Shown in pieces: positions 14,594 to 23,185 of a stretch of 54,541 bases of DNA. This stretch comes from Erysipelotrichaceae bacterium. Its GTDB lineage: Bacteria; Bacillota_I; Bacilli_A; Erysipelotrichales; Erysipelotrichaceae. A program made the position numbers and the translations under genes. Within the stretch, counting starts at the first letter, position 1. Each line of letters opens with the position of its first letter. The stretch spans positions 1-54,541 of the forward strand of contig JAFWGU010000028.1 of NCBI GenBank assembly GCA_017512285.1, in the 5' to 3' direction. The notes under the pieces were generated by a model that was not told the DNA's origin, did not search any database, and saw nothing but the letters and a program-made list of their open reading frames with translations.

Positions 14594-16213
14594 ATGAAAA
14601 GCATGGGTATGTTTATTATAAGAGAATGGAAAAAAACTCTATTATTATTTACTCTGTTTTTTGTGTCCTTTTCTCTTATTACAACAACCTTCTTATTAGA
14701 GGCTGCTTCAGAAAGAACAATAGAAAAAATAAAACCAGAAGCAAGCGGGGTTATAACCATTAAAACAGATATTATTGATTATCCTGAACGCTTGTTTTCA
14801 GATGAAGAAGTAAATGGAGAATACTATAAAGAATATAATATATTACTTAGCAAACTGAAAGAATTACAGAGCGACGATAGAATAAACTATATAGACTTTA
14901 ATATTTACAAATACATGTATGCCGGGACGTTAAATGGTAATTTGTCTCCAATCATTGTTTATAACAAAGATGATGATGTTATTTATCAAAGCGATTATGA
15001 AAATGGTTATAATAAGCTGAGTTTTGTCATGAATTCAATTGAAAGTGGAGACTTTAACGACATCATTACAGAGCATAATAATGAGGAGATTGCCAAAAAA
15101 TGGATCATAGAAAACAATAACAGAGTCATTGTATACGGAGATTACGACCCGTCACTTTTGGAAAGAAGAAATAATAATATTGCCATTTCAAAAGGAAGAA
15201 CATTTTCTGATGAAGAAATGATAAATGGAGACTTTGTTTGTATATTGGAAAAAAGCAGTTTTTATGAATATCCTGATAAGAACATAAACACAAATGACGT
15301 GGTCAGCATCATAGACTATTACGTTAAAGATGAAAAAATAGTATACAGTAAGGTGTATCAATTTACTGTTGTGGGTATTTATGAAGTCAAAAACAAAAAT
15401 GGATTTAGCGGAACAAGAATGTATGTTCCGATAAAAACAATAGATAAAATACAAAATGATCAGCAGTTTTACATGAATAAGTATGATTGTAATACTTTTA
15501 CAGACGAATGGCTAAAAGAAGATGTTTTTGTTCCATTAGTTGATGTTAATGATATAGATGATGTTTATGCTAATAGTTTGGCTATAATAATGCATCAAAG
15601 CAAACAGTCGTTTCTGTCACAGCCGCGAATAGAGGTAAAAAATATTGAGGATGTGGAAATTGTGGCAAGCGAAATTGAAAATGATTGTAAAGACTGTTCT
15701 AATTTGAGAGTTATTACCAGTACAGTTGAGTACGACAAAATCGTTAGGCCTATAACTGATTTAAAAAACAGCAGCCAACTAATGATGGTCATTGTGATAA
15801 TTGTAAGTGTAGGAATATTATCAGCAACCGTTTTTATGGTTATGCGGGATAGAAAGGTTGAAGCTGGCATTTATATGTCGTTAGGTGAGAGAATGCATAC
15901 TATCGTATTTAGGAGAATATTGGAAGTGTTTTTGATATCCTCAATAGCAATAATTATGTCGCTTAAATGCGGAAATGTACTGAGCAAGAGTATTATTAAA
16001 GATTATAGAATAGATAATATCAACTATGAGGATGATAATCAGCTTTTAAGGCAGGATTATAATGAAATCAATAGAGAAATGGTGATCAAACTGGACTGTT
16101 TGAGTATAACGAAAATAATAATAATATGTTATGGAATAACCATGGCATCAACTGTTGCAGAAATAATTATGTTAAAAAAGACAGATCTCAGAAAAGTGCT
16201 GATGAGGGAATAA
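14594..16213 (+). CDS. ABC transporter permease, one-plus-three-helix (MacB/LolC/FtsX) type, island gene 2
   Basis: 539 residues. One N-terminal helix (residues 14-35), an outside domain of about 360 residues, then three C-terminal helices (LMMVIVIIVSVGILSATVFMV, ILEVFLISSIAIIMS, IIIICYGITMASTVAEII). This is the type VII or mechanotransmission layout of MacB, LolC/E and FtsX. The C-terminal block MVMRDRKVEAGIYMSLGER is the usual FtsX-domain start. It matches the permease at 17129-18643 in layout (GIYMSLGER vs GIYISLGNR), so the two probably form a heterodimer driven by the ATPase at 18645. AAGGAAAAGG precedes the ATG; the XRE gene starts two bases after the stop. AT-rich. Confidence 0.8.
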   Translation: MKSMGMFIIREWKKTLLLFTLFFVSFSLITTTFLLEAASERTIEKIKPEASGVITIKTDIIDYPERLFSDEEVNGEYYKEYNILLSKLKELQSDDRINYIDFNIYKYMYAGTLNGNLSPIIVYNKDDDVIYQSDYENGYNKLSFVMNSIESGDFNDIITEHNNEEIAKKWIIENNNRVIVYGDYDPSLLERRNNNIAISKGRTFSDEEMINGDFVCILEKSSFYEYPDKNINTNDVVSIIDYYVKDEKIVYSKVYQFTVVGIYEVKNKNGFSGTRMYVPIKTIDKIQNDQQFYMNKYDCNTFTDEWLKEDVFVPLVDVNDIDDVYANSLAIIMHQSKQSFLSQPRIEVKNIEDVEIVASEIENDCKDCSNLRVITSTVEYDKIVRPITDLKNSSQLMMVIVIIVSVGILSATVFMVMRDRKVEAGIYMSLGERMHTIVFRRILEVFLISSIAIIMSLKCGNVLSKSIIKDYRIDNINYEDDNQLLRQDYNEINREMVIKLDCLSITKIIIICYGITMASTVAEIIMLKKTDLRKVLMRE

Positions 16214-16215
16214 AT

Positions 16216-17139
16216 ATGGATCAGGTAAAAATAGGAAAACTAATAACAAAATTACGAAAAGATAAAAACATGACCCAGGAAGAGTTAGCTGAAAAGCTAT
16301 CCGTAAGCAATAGAAGTGTTTCTAGATGGGAAACCGGCAAGAATATGCCGGACATGTCACTGTTGATTCCTATTAGTGAAATCTTGGGTATTACGGTAAC
16401 TGAACTTTTAAGCGGAGAAATAAAAGAAGATGTAACACTAACAGCAGAACAAGCAGTGGTTGACACTATTAATTATTCTCAGAAAAAAATAAGCAATATT
16501 AGTCTAAAGCTAAAATGGATGACTATTATAACTGTGCTCGTTATTTTTATTATAAGTACTGTTTTTATCGTACAGTATATTGAAGAGCAAAGCAGAATCA
16601 GTATATTTAAATCATTTACGAACGAAACGACAAAGGAGGAAGTAATTGAGAAGGCTGGAATGCCTGATAACTATTCAGATATCAACTCATCATCAAAAGA
16701 TAGTTACTTTGAATATGATATTTCGAACAACGTCAAAGTTACTGTGTATTATGTTCTCATTGATGGTAATGAATCGGTGAATTCAATAAAAATTAAACGT
16801 AAAACTAAAGATGAATGGATTATGTCTCCGTTGAAAGGTAAGTATAGATTAAATATAGGTGGGTATAACGACTATAATTACATAATTTTTGATAATGGAT
16901 ACTACAGGATTGAAGGTAACAACGAAGAACTTGACATTTTGTTTGAAAAAAGAGAGGGCAAATGCAGTTTTGTTTTAAACAATATGAGCTCTGATTCTCC
17001 GGATGGAATTTATTTTTACTTAGATGATGAAAAATATATAAAAGGTGAGGATTATCCTTTGATTAATGTTCGAGGGAATGGTTACAAATCAATCATCGTT
17101 AGAAAAAACAAAGAAATCAGGATAAAAGATGAACCTTAA
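16216..17139 (+). CDS. membrane-anchored XRE-family regulator, island gene 3
   Basis: 307 residues. Residues 6-66 form a Cro/C1-type helix-turn-helix (LRKDKNMTQEELAEKLSV, NRSVSRWETGKNMP). One membrane helix lies at 101-121 (WMTIITVLVIFIISTVFIVQY), followed by about 185 residues predicted outside with beta-rich blocks (GKYRLNIGGYNDYNYIIFDNG). This looks like a one-component sensor-regulator that could read an external signal or the state of the transporter. GAGGG precedes the ATG at 16216; the longer frame from 16126 overlaps the permease. Its end overlaps the next permease by 11 bases. AT-rich. Confidence 0.82.
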   Translation: MDQVKIGKLITKLRKDKNMTQEELAEKLSVSNRSVSRWETGKNMPDMSLLIPISEILGITVTELLSGEIKEDVTLTAEQAVVDTINYSQKKISNISLKLKWMTIITVLVIFIISTVFIVQYIEEQSRISIFKSFTNETTKEEVIEKAGMPDNYSDINSSSKDSYFEYDISNNVKVTVYYVLIDGNESVNSIKIKRKTKDEWIMSPLKGKYRLNIGGYNDYNYIIFDNGYYRIEGNNEELDILFEKREGKCSFVLNNMSSDSPDGIYFYLDDEKYIKGEDYPLINVRGNGYKSIIVRKNKEIRIKDEP

Positions 17140-18643
17140 TTACAGAGTTTTGCTTTATTTATTTAGAAATAAGTGGAAAAGCATTCTAACAATTATTCTG
17201 TTCTTAGTACTTAACATCTTGTTACTGTCAGCAGACATTGTCGGACGCTCATTAGAGAACACTATAAATACGTTTATTCAAAAAGCCCAGCCTAAGATAC
17301 TCATCCATTATGAATTGCTTGAAAATATAGGTGATGCCAAGATATGGAGCGATGAGAAGCGCCAACACAGGGAAATATACTATGAATTCATAGATAAATT
17401 AAATTTGCTAAAAAAGAATAATAGTGTGAAGAACGTCAGCTACAGCGTATATAAATACTGTTTTTCCGATAATCTCTCAACAAACGATAAACATGATTTG
17501 GACATGGAAGAATTAGTATTATATGGAGTGGATGAACCATTATTTTATGATGTTGTAAATTATGGAATTAACATCGTAGAAGGAAGAAACATTTCAAGCG
17601 AAGAAATCAAGTCGACAAAAAACGTATGTATCGTAAGTGATAAACTGAGATTATATGGCAAAGAACTTAATATCGGCGACATGATACCTATAGATATATG
17701 CTGTTTTATCACAGAAAATGGTTACCCTAGCTATTCAAGTGACAGTATCGTAGATAAAAACACATTTTATCTTGAGGTAGTAGGAGTATTCCATGGAAAT
17801 TTAGGAATGTTTGATTATGATGCGGCGAAGAGTCAGTATGATAATAATATTTACTGTCCCAGAAAAATAGTTGAAAAATATCAGAGTGTTAATGAGGAGC
17901 AGATTGAAGGAAATGTACAGATTACTATAGCGGGAGAGGCTAATAACCTCTATTATCCTGGTATTAGAGACATATCAGTGGAATTGGCAGATTATCAATC
18001 AACAGGTACTGTAAGATTATACATAAATGAACTGTTTGGTGAATATAATAGGAGTATTTATAATTTGGATTCACAGGGAGACCCTAAGCATAATTATTAT
18101 TACTGTATAGCAGAAGAAGAATTATATCAAAAAACAGCCTTAACCATACATATGTTAGAAAATGCCACCGCAAATATTGGTAAGGTGACATTTTGTGTTT
18201 ATATGGTAATGGCATTGATAGAAATGATAATACTTTTAAAAATAAGGCAAAAAGAAATCGGAATATACATAAGTTTGGGAAACAGAAAACAAGATATTAT
18301 CAAACAATTTATTATGGAAGTCGGAACAATTAATGTGATTTCCGGAGTGGTGGCAATCATGCTTGTAAGCAGTTTGATAAATCCTATGAACAAATATCTA
18401 TTAAATAGAATAATATCTGTAGAAACAACTACATATACAACAGATGATGAAGGAAATAATATATCAAAAAACGCTTTAGTAGACTTAAATAAAATTGTAC
18501 AGTCAGAAAGAATTGATTTGGATAAAACCAATATAATCTCAATTATATTTACAGATTTGGTAATAACAGTAATGGCTGGTACTTTATGTGTTCAACATAT
18601 AGTTAGAGAAAAGCCAAGAAGAATAATGTTGGATGGTGATTGA
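17129..18643 (+). CDS. ABC transporter permease, one-plus-three-helix type, island gene 4
   Basis: 504 residues with the same layout as the permease at 14594: an N-terminal helix (ILTIILFLVLNILLLSADIVG, residues 18-38), a long outside domain, and three C-terminal helices (FCVYMVMALIEMIILLKI, INVISGVVAIMLVSSLI, IISIIFTDLVITVMAG). KEIGIYISLGNRKQDI is the FtsX-domain motif. It starts inside the end of the XRE gene, and the ATPase ATG follows its stop after one base, so translation is coupled along the island. AT-rich. Confidence 0.8.
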   Translation: MNLNYRVLLYLFRNKWKSILTIILFLVLNILLLSADIVGRSLENTINTFIQKAQPKILIHYELLENIGDAKIWSDEKRQHREIYYEFIDKLNLLKKNNSVKNVSYSVYKYCFSDNLSTNDKHDLDMEELVLYGVDEPLFYDVVNYGINIVEGRNISSEEIKSTKNVCIVSDKLRLYGKELNIGDMIPIDICCFITENGYPSYSSDSIVDKNTFYLEVVGVFHGNLGMFDYDAAKSQYDNNIYCPRKIVEKYQSVNEEQIEGNVQITIAGEANNLYYPGIRDISVELADYQSTGTVRLYINELFGEYNRSIYNLDSQGDPKHNYYYCIAEEELYQKTALTIHMLENATANIGKVTFCVYMVMALIEMIILLKIRQKEIGIYISLGNRKQDIIKQFIMEVGTINVISGVVAIMLVSSLINPMNKYLLNRIISVETTTYTTDDEGNNISKNALVDLNKIVQSERIDLDKTNIISIIFTDLVITVMAGTLCVQHIVREKPRRIMLDGD

Positions 18644-18644
18644 T

Positions 18645-19346
18645 ATGAAAGTACTGGAAGTAAAGGATCTGCAGTATTATTACCAGGACGGCAGGAAGAA
18701 AAGAGTGATCCTGGATAATGTGAATGCTGAATTTGAAACAGGAAAGTTCTATGCCATCCTAGGAGAATCAGGAAGCGGTAAGACTACCTTCCTGTCTTTG
18801 ATCAGTTCCCTTGATACTCCTCAGTCAGGAGAAATACTGTTCAAGGGGCAGAGCATAAAAGAGATAGGGTATGAGAAATACAGAAGGAATCATATCAGCA
18901 TAGTATTCCAGAACTATAACCTGATACAGTACATGACCGCTGTAGAAAACGTATTGGTGGCCATGGGTATCACTGACAATAAGATAGAAGGAAATAAAAA
19001 AGAAGTAGCCTATAAACTATTGGAAGATGTAGGAATAGATAAGGAGACAGCAGACAGAAGAGTAAACAGATTATCAGGAGGAGAGCAGCAGAGGACGGCG
19101 ATAGCCAGAGCGTTAAGCACTGATCCGGAGATCATAATGGCAGATGAGCCAACAGGCAATCTTGATCATGAGACAAGCGGTGAGATCATAGAACTGCTGA
19201 TGAGACTGGCACATGAAAGGGACAAATGTGTTATCGTAGTTACTCATGATCTGAGCATAGCTGAGAAGAGTGATGTTATTTTACAGTTAGATACAGAAAA
19301 GAAGGCGTTTACAGTAAAGCATAATATGACAGGATACGAATGGTAA
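18645..19346 (+). CDS. ABC transporter ATPase (MacB/LolD type), island gene 5
   Basis: 233 residues, the size of MacB/LolD/FtsE ATPases. Walker A GESGSGKT at 40-47, Q-loop in SIVFQNYNLIQYMT, signature [15 protein letters not shown], Walker B IIMADEPTGNLD and switch histidine VVTHD. It would power the two island permeases. Codon use resembles the housekeeping genes more than the AT-rich permeases, which suggests different origins. The ATG at 18645 follows the permease TGA after one base; the upstream in-frame ATG at 18633 lies inside the permease gene. Confidence 0.88.
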   Translation: MKVLEVKDLQYYYQDGRKKRVILDNVNAEFETGKFYAILGESGSGKTTFLSLISSLDTPQSGEILFKGQSIKEIGYEKYRRNHISIVFQNYNLIQYMTAVENVLVAMGITDNKIEGNKKEVAYKLLEDVGIDKETADRRVNRLSGGEQQRTAIARALSTDPEIIMADEPTGNLDHETSGEIIELLMRLAHERDKCVIVVTHDLSIAEKSDVILQLDTEKKAFTVKHNMTGYEW

Positions 19347-19418
19347 AACAAGTGATAAAAGAGTGTTAACGAGTACTTGGCTGACTTTTTAGATAAAAGC
19401 CTGTTTATGCTCCAACTG

Positions 19419-19475
19419 TCGACACAAAATGTCGCCAAACATCGGTATAAAACACCGCCAATCGTCGGCATAAGG
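19419..19475 (+). repeat. 23-base tandem hairpin repeat, about 2.5 units
   Basis: Unit 1 (19419-19441) and unit 2 (19442-19464) share the plan TCG-xx-A-YAAAA-xx-YCG-CCAA; a third unit starts at 19465 but decays. In unit 1 CGACA pairs with TGTCG, in unit 2 CGGT pairs with ACCG. The stem bases differ but stay complementary, while the AAAA loop and CCAA spacer are kept. A CCAA also precedes unit 1. Confidence 0.55.
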
Positions 19476-19599
19476 ATTGAAAATGTATGATTACTGTGAT
19501 AACTTTGTATTGAGGATCTGGTAGTTGTAAATAATAAAACAATTTGATAATAATTGATTGTACTTTAGAGAGGTAGGACGAATAATAATACCTAACAAT

Positions 19600-19645
19600 A
19601 AGAGGCATGATTTGGGGAAAATAATAGACCAAATAGGCCTCTTTT
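19600..19645 (+). terminator. bipartite terminator-like hairpin
   Basis: Outer helix AAGAGGC (19600-19606) / GCCTCTT (19637-19643) and inner helix ATTTGG (19610-19615) / CCAAAT (19629-19634), followed by a T run. It is the first plausible stop for island transcripts, in which case they include the tandem hairpins. Confidence 0.5.
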
Positions 19646-19708
19646 CATGTTTGTGGAACGATTAAGGGAAACAGTGATACAATGAAAATGACATTTGGGG
19701 GTTATTAA

Positions 19709-20476
19709 ATGGACCGCATAAGGAAACTGGATAAATATCAGAAAACTTTTCTATTGGCACTGACAGTTATAACTGTTGTGTATACTGTTATTTATGCTGT
19801 TACGATTCCCAGAGTTGGATATCTTTATCATGAAACTGTTTTTGTCCCTGAAGTGGCAGATGGTACAACAGTCTATTCTGCAGATTACCATGGCAGAAAG
19901 TGCCGGTTTACTGTATCTGACGATACGGTAGTGTTTGAGAAAGACAGTTTAAAATATGGCCCCTATTATTTCAGAGAAGATCCAACTGCCATACCGAACG
20001 GGAGTGGTTTTGCAGAGATAATGAAAGGGCTGGAAGTCAGATACAATGATAAAGTCATTTTCCGTGGTGGAGCAGTCAAGGTAAGTGACGGACAGTACTG
20101 GGTGTACAATGAAGATGGAACAGTGCCGGTTTCGAGTTCTCCACTTGATGAGCAGGACGAAGTCATAGTAGATGAACACGGAAAAGTGATCGATGAAAAC
20201 ACGTTATTTGTCTGCGGAATAACCGATCTTATGCTTGGACCTGAATTAAGGCATAAGGGATCATGGACAGCGTGGCTTGGCTGCCTCGCATATTGCGCTG
20301 CCGTAGCAGCCATCGTCATTTTCGCAGATGAGATATTCCGCTGGAATCTGTCTTTCATGATTAAGAACCACGAAAAAGCACAGCCATCTGATTGGGAAAT
20401 AACCTGGCGTCATCTTGCCTGGGCATTATTTACAATAATGGCAGTATACCTGTTCAATCTGGGATTAAAGCTCTGA
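19709..20476 (+). CDS. membrane protein of unknown function
   Basis: 255 residues. One N-terminal helix (FLLALTVITVVYTVIYAVTI, residues 15-34), an outside domain of about 155 residues, and two C-terminal helices (WLGCLAYCAAVAAIVIFA and HLAWALFTIMAVYLFNLGL). The soluble part is beta-rich (YHGRKCRFTVSDDTVVFE). Family not recognised. GGGGG lies seven bases before the ATG and a terminator follows, so it is a single-gene unit. Composition is like the core chromosome. Confidence 0.7.
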   Translation: MDRIRKLDKYQKTFLLALTVITVVYTVIYAVTIPRVGYLYHETVFVPEVADGTTVYSADYHGRKCRFTVSDDTVVFEKDSLKYGPYYFREDPTAIPNGSGFAEIMKGLEVRYNDKVIFRGGAVKVSDGQYWVYNEDGTVPVSSSPLDEQDEVIVDEHGKVIDENTLFVCGITDLMLGPELRHKGSWTAWLGCLAYCAAVAAIVIFADEIFRWNLSFMIKNHEKAQPSDWEITWRHLAWALFTIMAVYLFNLGLKL

Positions 20477-20544
20477 TAATCTTGATCATCTGTCAGAGTA
20501 CTAAAGGTGTTTGAGATACGTTACGATTTGATCATGGATAATAC

Positions 20545-20569
20545 AGACTTCCAAAAGGAAGTCTTTTTT
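20545..20569 (+). terminator. intrinsic terminator
   Basis: AGACTTCC (20545-20552), AAAA loop, GGAAGTCT (20557-20564), then T5. Confidence 0.88.
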
Positions 20570-20593
20570 GTATGTAGCCGGTACTAATATGCT

Positions 20594-20599
20594 TATAAT
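20594..20599 (+). promoter_or_regulatory. -10 box of the agaS-like gene
   Basis: TATAAT at 20594-20599, about 60 bases before the ATG. TTGTAT at 20568-20573 is a candidate -35, but the spacer of 20 is too long to be sure. Confidence 0.35.
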
Positions 20600-20660
20600 A
20601 TAAGTAGAAACAAACTCCAGAATAATAAGTCACAATAATCAAAAATAGAGGAGGCTTTTT

Positions 20661-21830
20661 ATGGTATTCAACAAAACAGAAGAACAGTGGAAGAAGTCAG
20701 GTGCGTATTGGACCTCCAGAGAGATTTATCAGCAGCCGGAAACCTGGCTGAAAACCTTTGAGCAGATTAGGAAGGAAAAGGATTCGATCAGCAGCTTTAT
20801 CCGGAAGGTAACATCACAACCAGATTATGACATCATTCTTACCGGTGCCGGTACATCGGAATATGTCGGTAATTCCATTTTTCCGTTTCTGGCAACACTG
20901 AATGATCATAAGGTCAAATCATACGGTACCACTGATATCGTAGCCTGTCCCGAGGATTATCTTTCAAAGACCAAGCCAACCTTGCTGATATCCTTTGGCA
21001 GATCAGGCAATTCTCCTGAATCAGTGGCAGCCGTTGAGGTGGCCAATGCCGTATGTGAGAATATCTGGCATCTGTTTGTTACGTGCAATCATGACGGGGC
21101 TCTGTCCAGATTTGCTGAAGGGAAGGATAACTGCTACGCAATCAACCTGACCCCGGAAACCCATGATCAGGCATTTGCGATGACTTCATCATATACCAAC
21201 ATGTATCTGGCAACCGTTCTGTCATTTCTGACGGACAAACTTGATGAATATGAACCGGTAATCAGAGAACTCGCGGAAAACGTTAAGAAGATTCATCGGG
21301 AGTATTTTGGCTGCCTTGAGAAGCTGGTAGATGAATTTGATTTTTCAAGAATCGTATATCTTGGTTCAAACTGCCTGAAGGGTGTAAGCCAGGAATCAGC
21401 ATTGAAGATGTGTGAGTTAACGGCAGGACAGGTAATGACTACCTTTGATTCAACGATGGGATTCAGACATGGACCAAAGTCAGTAGTCTGTCCGGGATCA
21501 CTGGATGTCATATATCTTTCAGATGATCCGTATACAAGGCAGTATGATTTGGACATCATCAGAGAGCTGTCACCGGAAAGAAATGGAAACAGGATAATGG
21601 CTGTTTCTTCGTATGCTGATCCTGAAGTTGAAAAACTTGTTGATTACTTCGTTACATTTGAGAATAAGGACAGATATGAAAATGTGTTCCTGGGACTTGA
21701 ATACATCAACATAGCCCAGTGCATTGCGATGCTCAAGTCGATCAGCATGGGCATAAAGCCGGATACTCCAAGCCCATCCGGTTTAGTTAACAGAGTAGTA
21801 AAGGGAGTAACGATCTACCCTTACAGATAG
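20661..21830 (+). CDS. agaS: SIS-domain sugar-phosphate isomerase/deaminase, AgaS type
   Basis: 389 residues with two SIS domains. The first includes ILTGAGTSEYVGNS and LISFGRSGNSPESVAAVEVANA; the second begins FSRIVYLGSNCLKGVSQESALKM. The N-terminus WKKSGAYWTSREIYQQPETWLK is characteristic of AgaS, which deaminates and isomerises galactosamine- or N-acetylgalactosamine-derived 6-phosphates for amino-sugar use. No PTS, deacetylase or aldolase gene is adjacent, so the pathway assignment is inferred from the family. GAGGAGG precedes the ATG. Confidence 0.85.
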   Translation: MVFNKTEEQWKKSGAYWTSREIYQQPETWLKTFEQIRKEKDSISSFIRKVTSQPDYDIILTGAGTSEYVGNSIFPFLATLNDHKVKSYGTTDIVACPEDYLSKTKPTLLISFGRSGNSPESVAAVEVANAVCENIWHLFVTCNHDGALSRFAEGKDNCYAINLTPETHDQAFAMTSSYTNMYLATVLSFLTDKLDEYEPVIRELAENVKKIHREYFGCLEKLVDEFDFSRIVYLGSNCLKGVSQESALKMCELTAGQVMTTFDSTMGFRHGPKSVVCPGSLDVIYLSDDPYTRQYDLDIIRELSPERNGNRIMAVSSYADPEVEKLVDYFVTFENKDRYENVFLGLEYINIAQCIAMLKSISMGIKPDTPSPSGLVNRVVKGVTIYPYR

Positions 21831-21847
21831 TTATGCGAGGGCGCATT

Positions 21848-22753
21848 ATGAAAAAGATACTGATCATACTGCTGGCAATAGCATTATTGTCAGGGTGCGG
21901 AAAGACGAAAGAGCCTGATCCTGAGCTGCTTGACTGCGTCAAGTCAGCCGTTTTGAATTACCTGAATGAAAACGGATATGACGAAGATGACAACTATGCG
22001 ATCAGTGCAGTATACACGTCCAAAGGTGATGAGTTCCCCCGTATCTATGACATGACGGTAAATGATAAGGCAGTATGCGGCATCATGTGTTATTACTATG
22101 ATGAAGCGGGTTATGGTGGGATTAACTATCCGTATAAAAACGGGTATGTTTCCTTCATTGTCCACCCTGATGTTCTGGAAATGAAAGAAGGCTGGGACAA
22201 AGAAAAGATGTCAGTCAGCATCAACGAATGGTTCATTCATGAAGACGGCGTTGTTCTGGATGACTCCGGATATGTCATGAGTCAGAATGAGATGAGGGAA
22301 CTGAAGAAAACACTTGATAACGTTGAGATGCTCAACATGCTGGCTGAATCGGAAAATGCCGTTATGGCAGGAGATCAGATCGGTGTATGGGGACCCATAA
22401 TGCGTGATAATGTCAGATACAAAAGTGATAACATGCTGCATGTATTCCAGTGGTATAACTGTTACTTCATCATTACGGTCAACGGCGAGCCAATGTTTTC
22501 TTCTACATTTGGACCTGATGGCATGGGAACGGCTGCACTTCACCCTGAATTTGAGGCCGGCATAATCAATGCCTTCAAATCAGGGAAGCCTTTCCTCATT
22601 CTTCAGCCTGACACCATCATTACTGCAGAAACAGAATATGATGATACTCTGTTACCAATGCTGAGCCGTAAGGTCATGAAGGCAGAAATCGGCAAGGTCA
22701 GAAGAATGAGACCGTACAAGTGTGCAATGGAATTTGAACTTACTGCAGAATAA
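21848..22753 (+). CDS. lipoprotein of unknown function
   Basis: 301 residues with signal peptide MKKILIILLAIALLSGC and lipobox LSGC, so anchored outside the membrane. The rest is a soluble domain with no recognised family; it is rich in aspartate, glutamate and aromatic residues. GAGGG precedes the ATG at 21848; the ATG at 21833 lacks a ribosome site. It starts 17 bases after agaS and is followed by a terminator, so it is probably co-transcribed with agaS. Confidence 0.75.
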   Translation: MKKILIILLAIALLSGCGKTKEPDPELLDCVKSAVLNYLNENGYDEDDNYAISAVYTSKGDEFPRIYDMTVNDKAVCGIMCYYYDEAGYGGINYPYKNGYVSFIVHPDVLEMKEGWDKEKMSVSINEWFIHEDGVVLDDSGYVMSQNEMRELKKTLDNVEMLNMLAESENAVMAGDQIGVWGPIMRDNVRYKSDNMLHVFQWYNCYFIITVNGEPMFSSTFGPDGMGTAALHPEFEAGIINAFKSGKPFLILQPDTIITAETEYDDTLLPMLSRKVMKAEIGKVRRMRPYKCAMEFELTAE

Positions 22754-22778
22754 TTGGAAATGATTAATCAGATTTACA

Positions 22779-22801
22779 GGAGACCGGAAGGTCTCTTTTT
22801 A
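22779..22801 (+). terminator. intrinsic terminator
   Basis: GAGACC (22780-22785), GGAA tetraloop, GGTCTC (22790-22795), then T5. Confidence 0.85.
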
Positions 22802-22863
22802 ATGAGACGAAAAGTGGAATTAACAGGTCAACTATAGTAAAATACTTTTAACAGAGGGCAGAA

Positions 22864-23169
22864 ATGAAAAACAATGTAATCATATCCCTGGTCGTGTCAG
22901 TATTCATTAATCTGGTTGGTATGTTGATCAACTACTTTTCATTTGTCAAAAGAAACTATCTGATGTTTTCCATCAAGATGCCGGGCGGGGAATGCATGAA
23001 TGAAAACGGCTTTGGCCTGAATGTCTTTCATACCTACGCAATGTTACCGGAAGAGCATGACGGGCATAAGCTGACATTCAGCATTCTGGGACTGATTCTT
23101 TCGGCTCTGGCAATCGGATTCATAGTTTATGTTCTGCTGTTTGTAATTAGAAAACTGTTGAAGAAGTAA
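22864..23169 (+). CDS. small two-helix membrane protein, unknown
   Basis: 101 residues: helices IISLVVSVFINLVGMLINYF (residues 6-25) and FSILGLILSALAIGFIVYVLLFVI (near 72-95), a basic C-terminus RKLLKK, and a short outside loop with one cysteine. No family recognised. AGAGGG precedes the ATG. It lies 16 bases before the aminotransferase gene, so they may share a transcript. Confidence 0.6.
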   Translation: MKNNVIISLVVSVFINLVGMLINYFSFVKRNYLMFSIKMPGGECMNENGFGLNVFHTYAMLPEEHDGHKLTFSILGLILSALAIGFIVYVLLFVIRKLLKK

Positions 23170-23185
23170 CAAGGGGAGGTCTGTT

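Larger units (their letters stand above)
19347..19708. other. noncoding region after the island
   Basis: About 360 bases with no credible gene. It contains the tandem hairpin repeat at 19419-19475 and a two-part terminator-like stem at 19600-19645. The remainder is AT-rich with no feature I can support. Confidence 0.6.

Noticed and set aside
19244-19471. Minus-strand reading frame across the tandem hairpins
   Set aside because: It is created by the repeat and the ATPase 3' end; no ribosome site or recognisable product.
19419-19475. Tandem units as a small CRISPR array
   Set aside because: Period is 23 bases with variable stems and 3-base variable spacers, and no cas gene is present.
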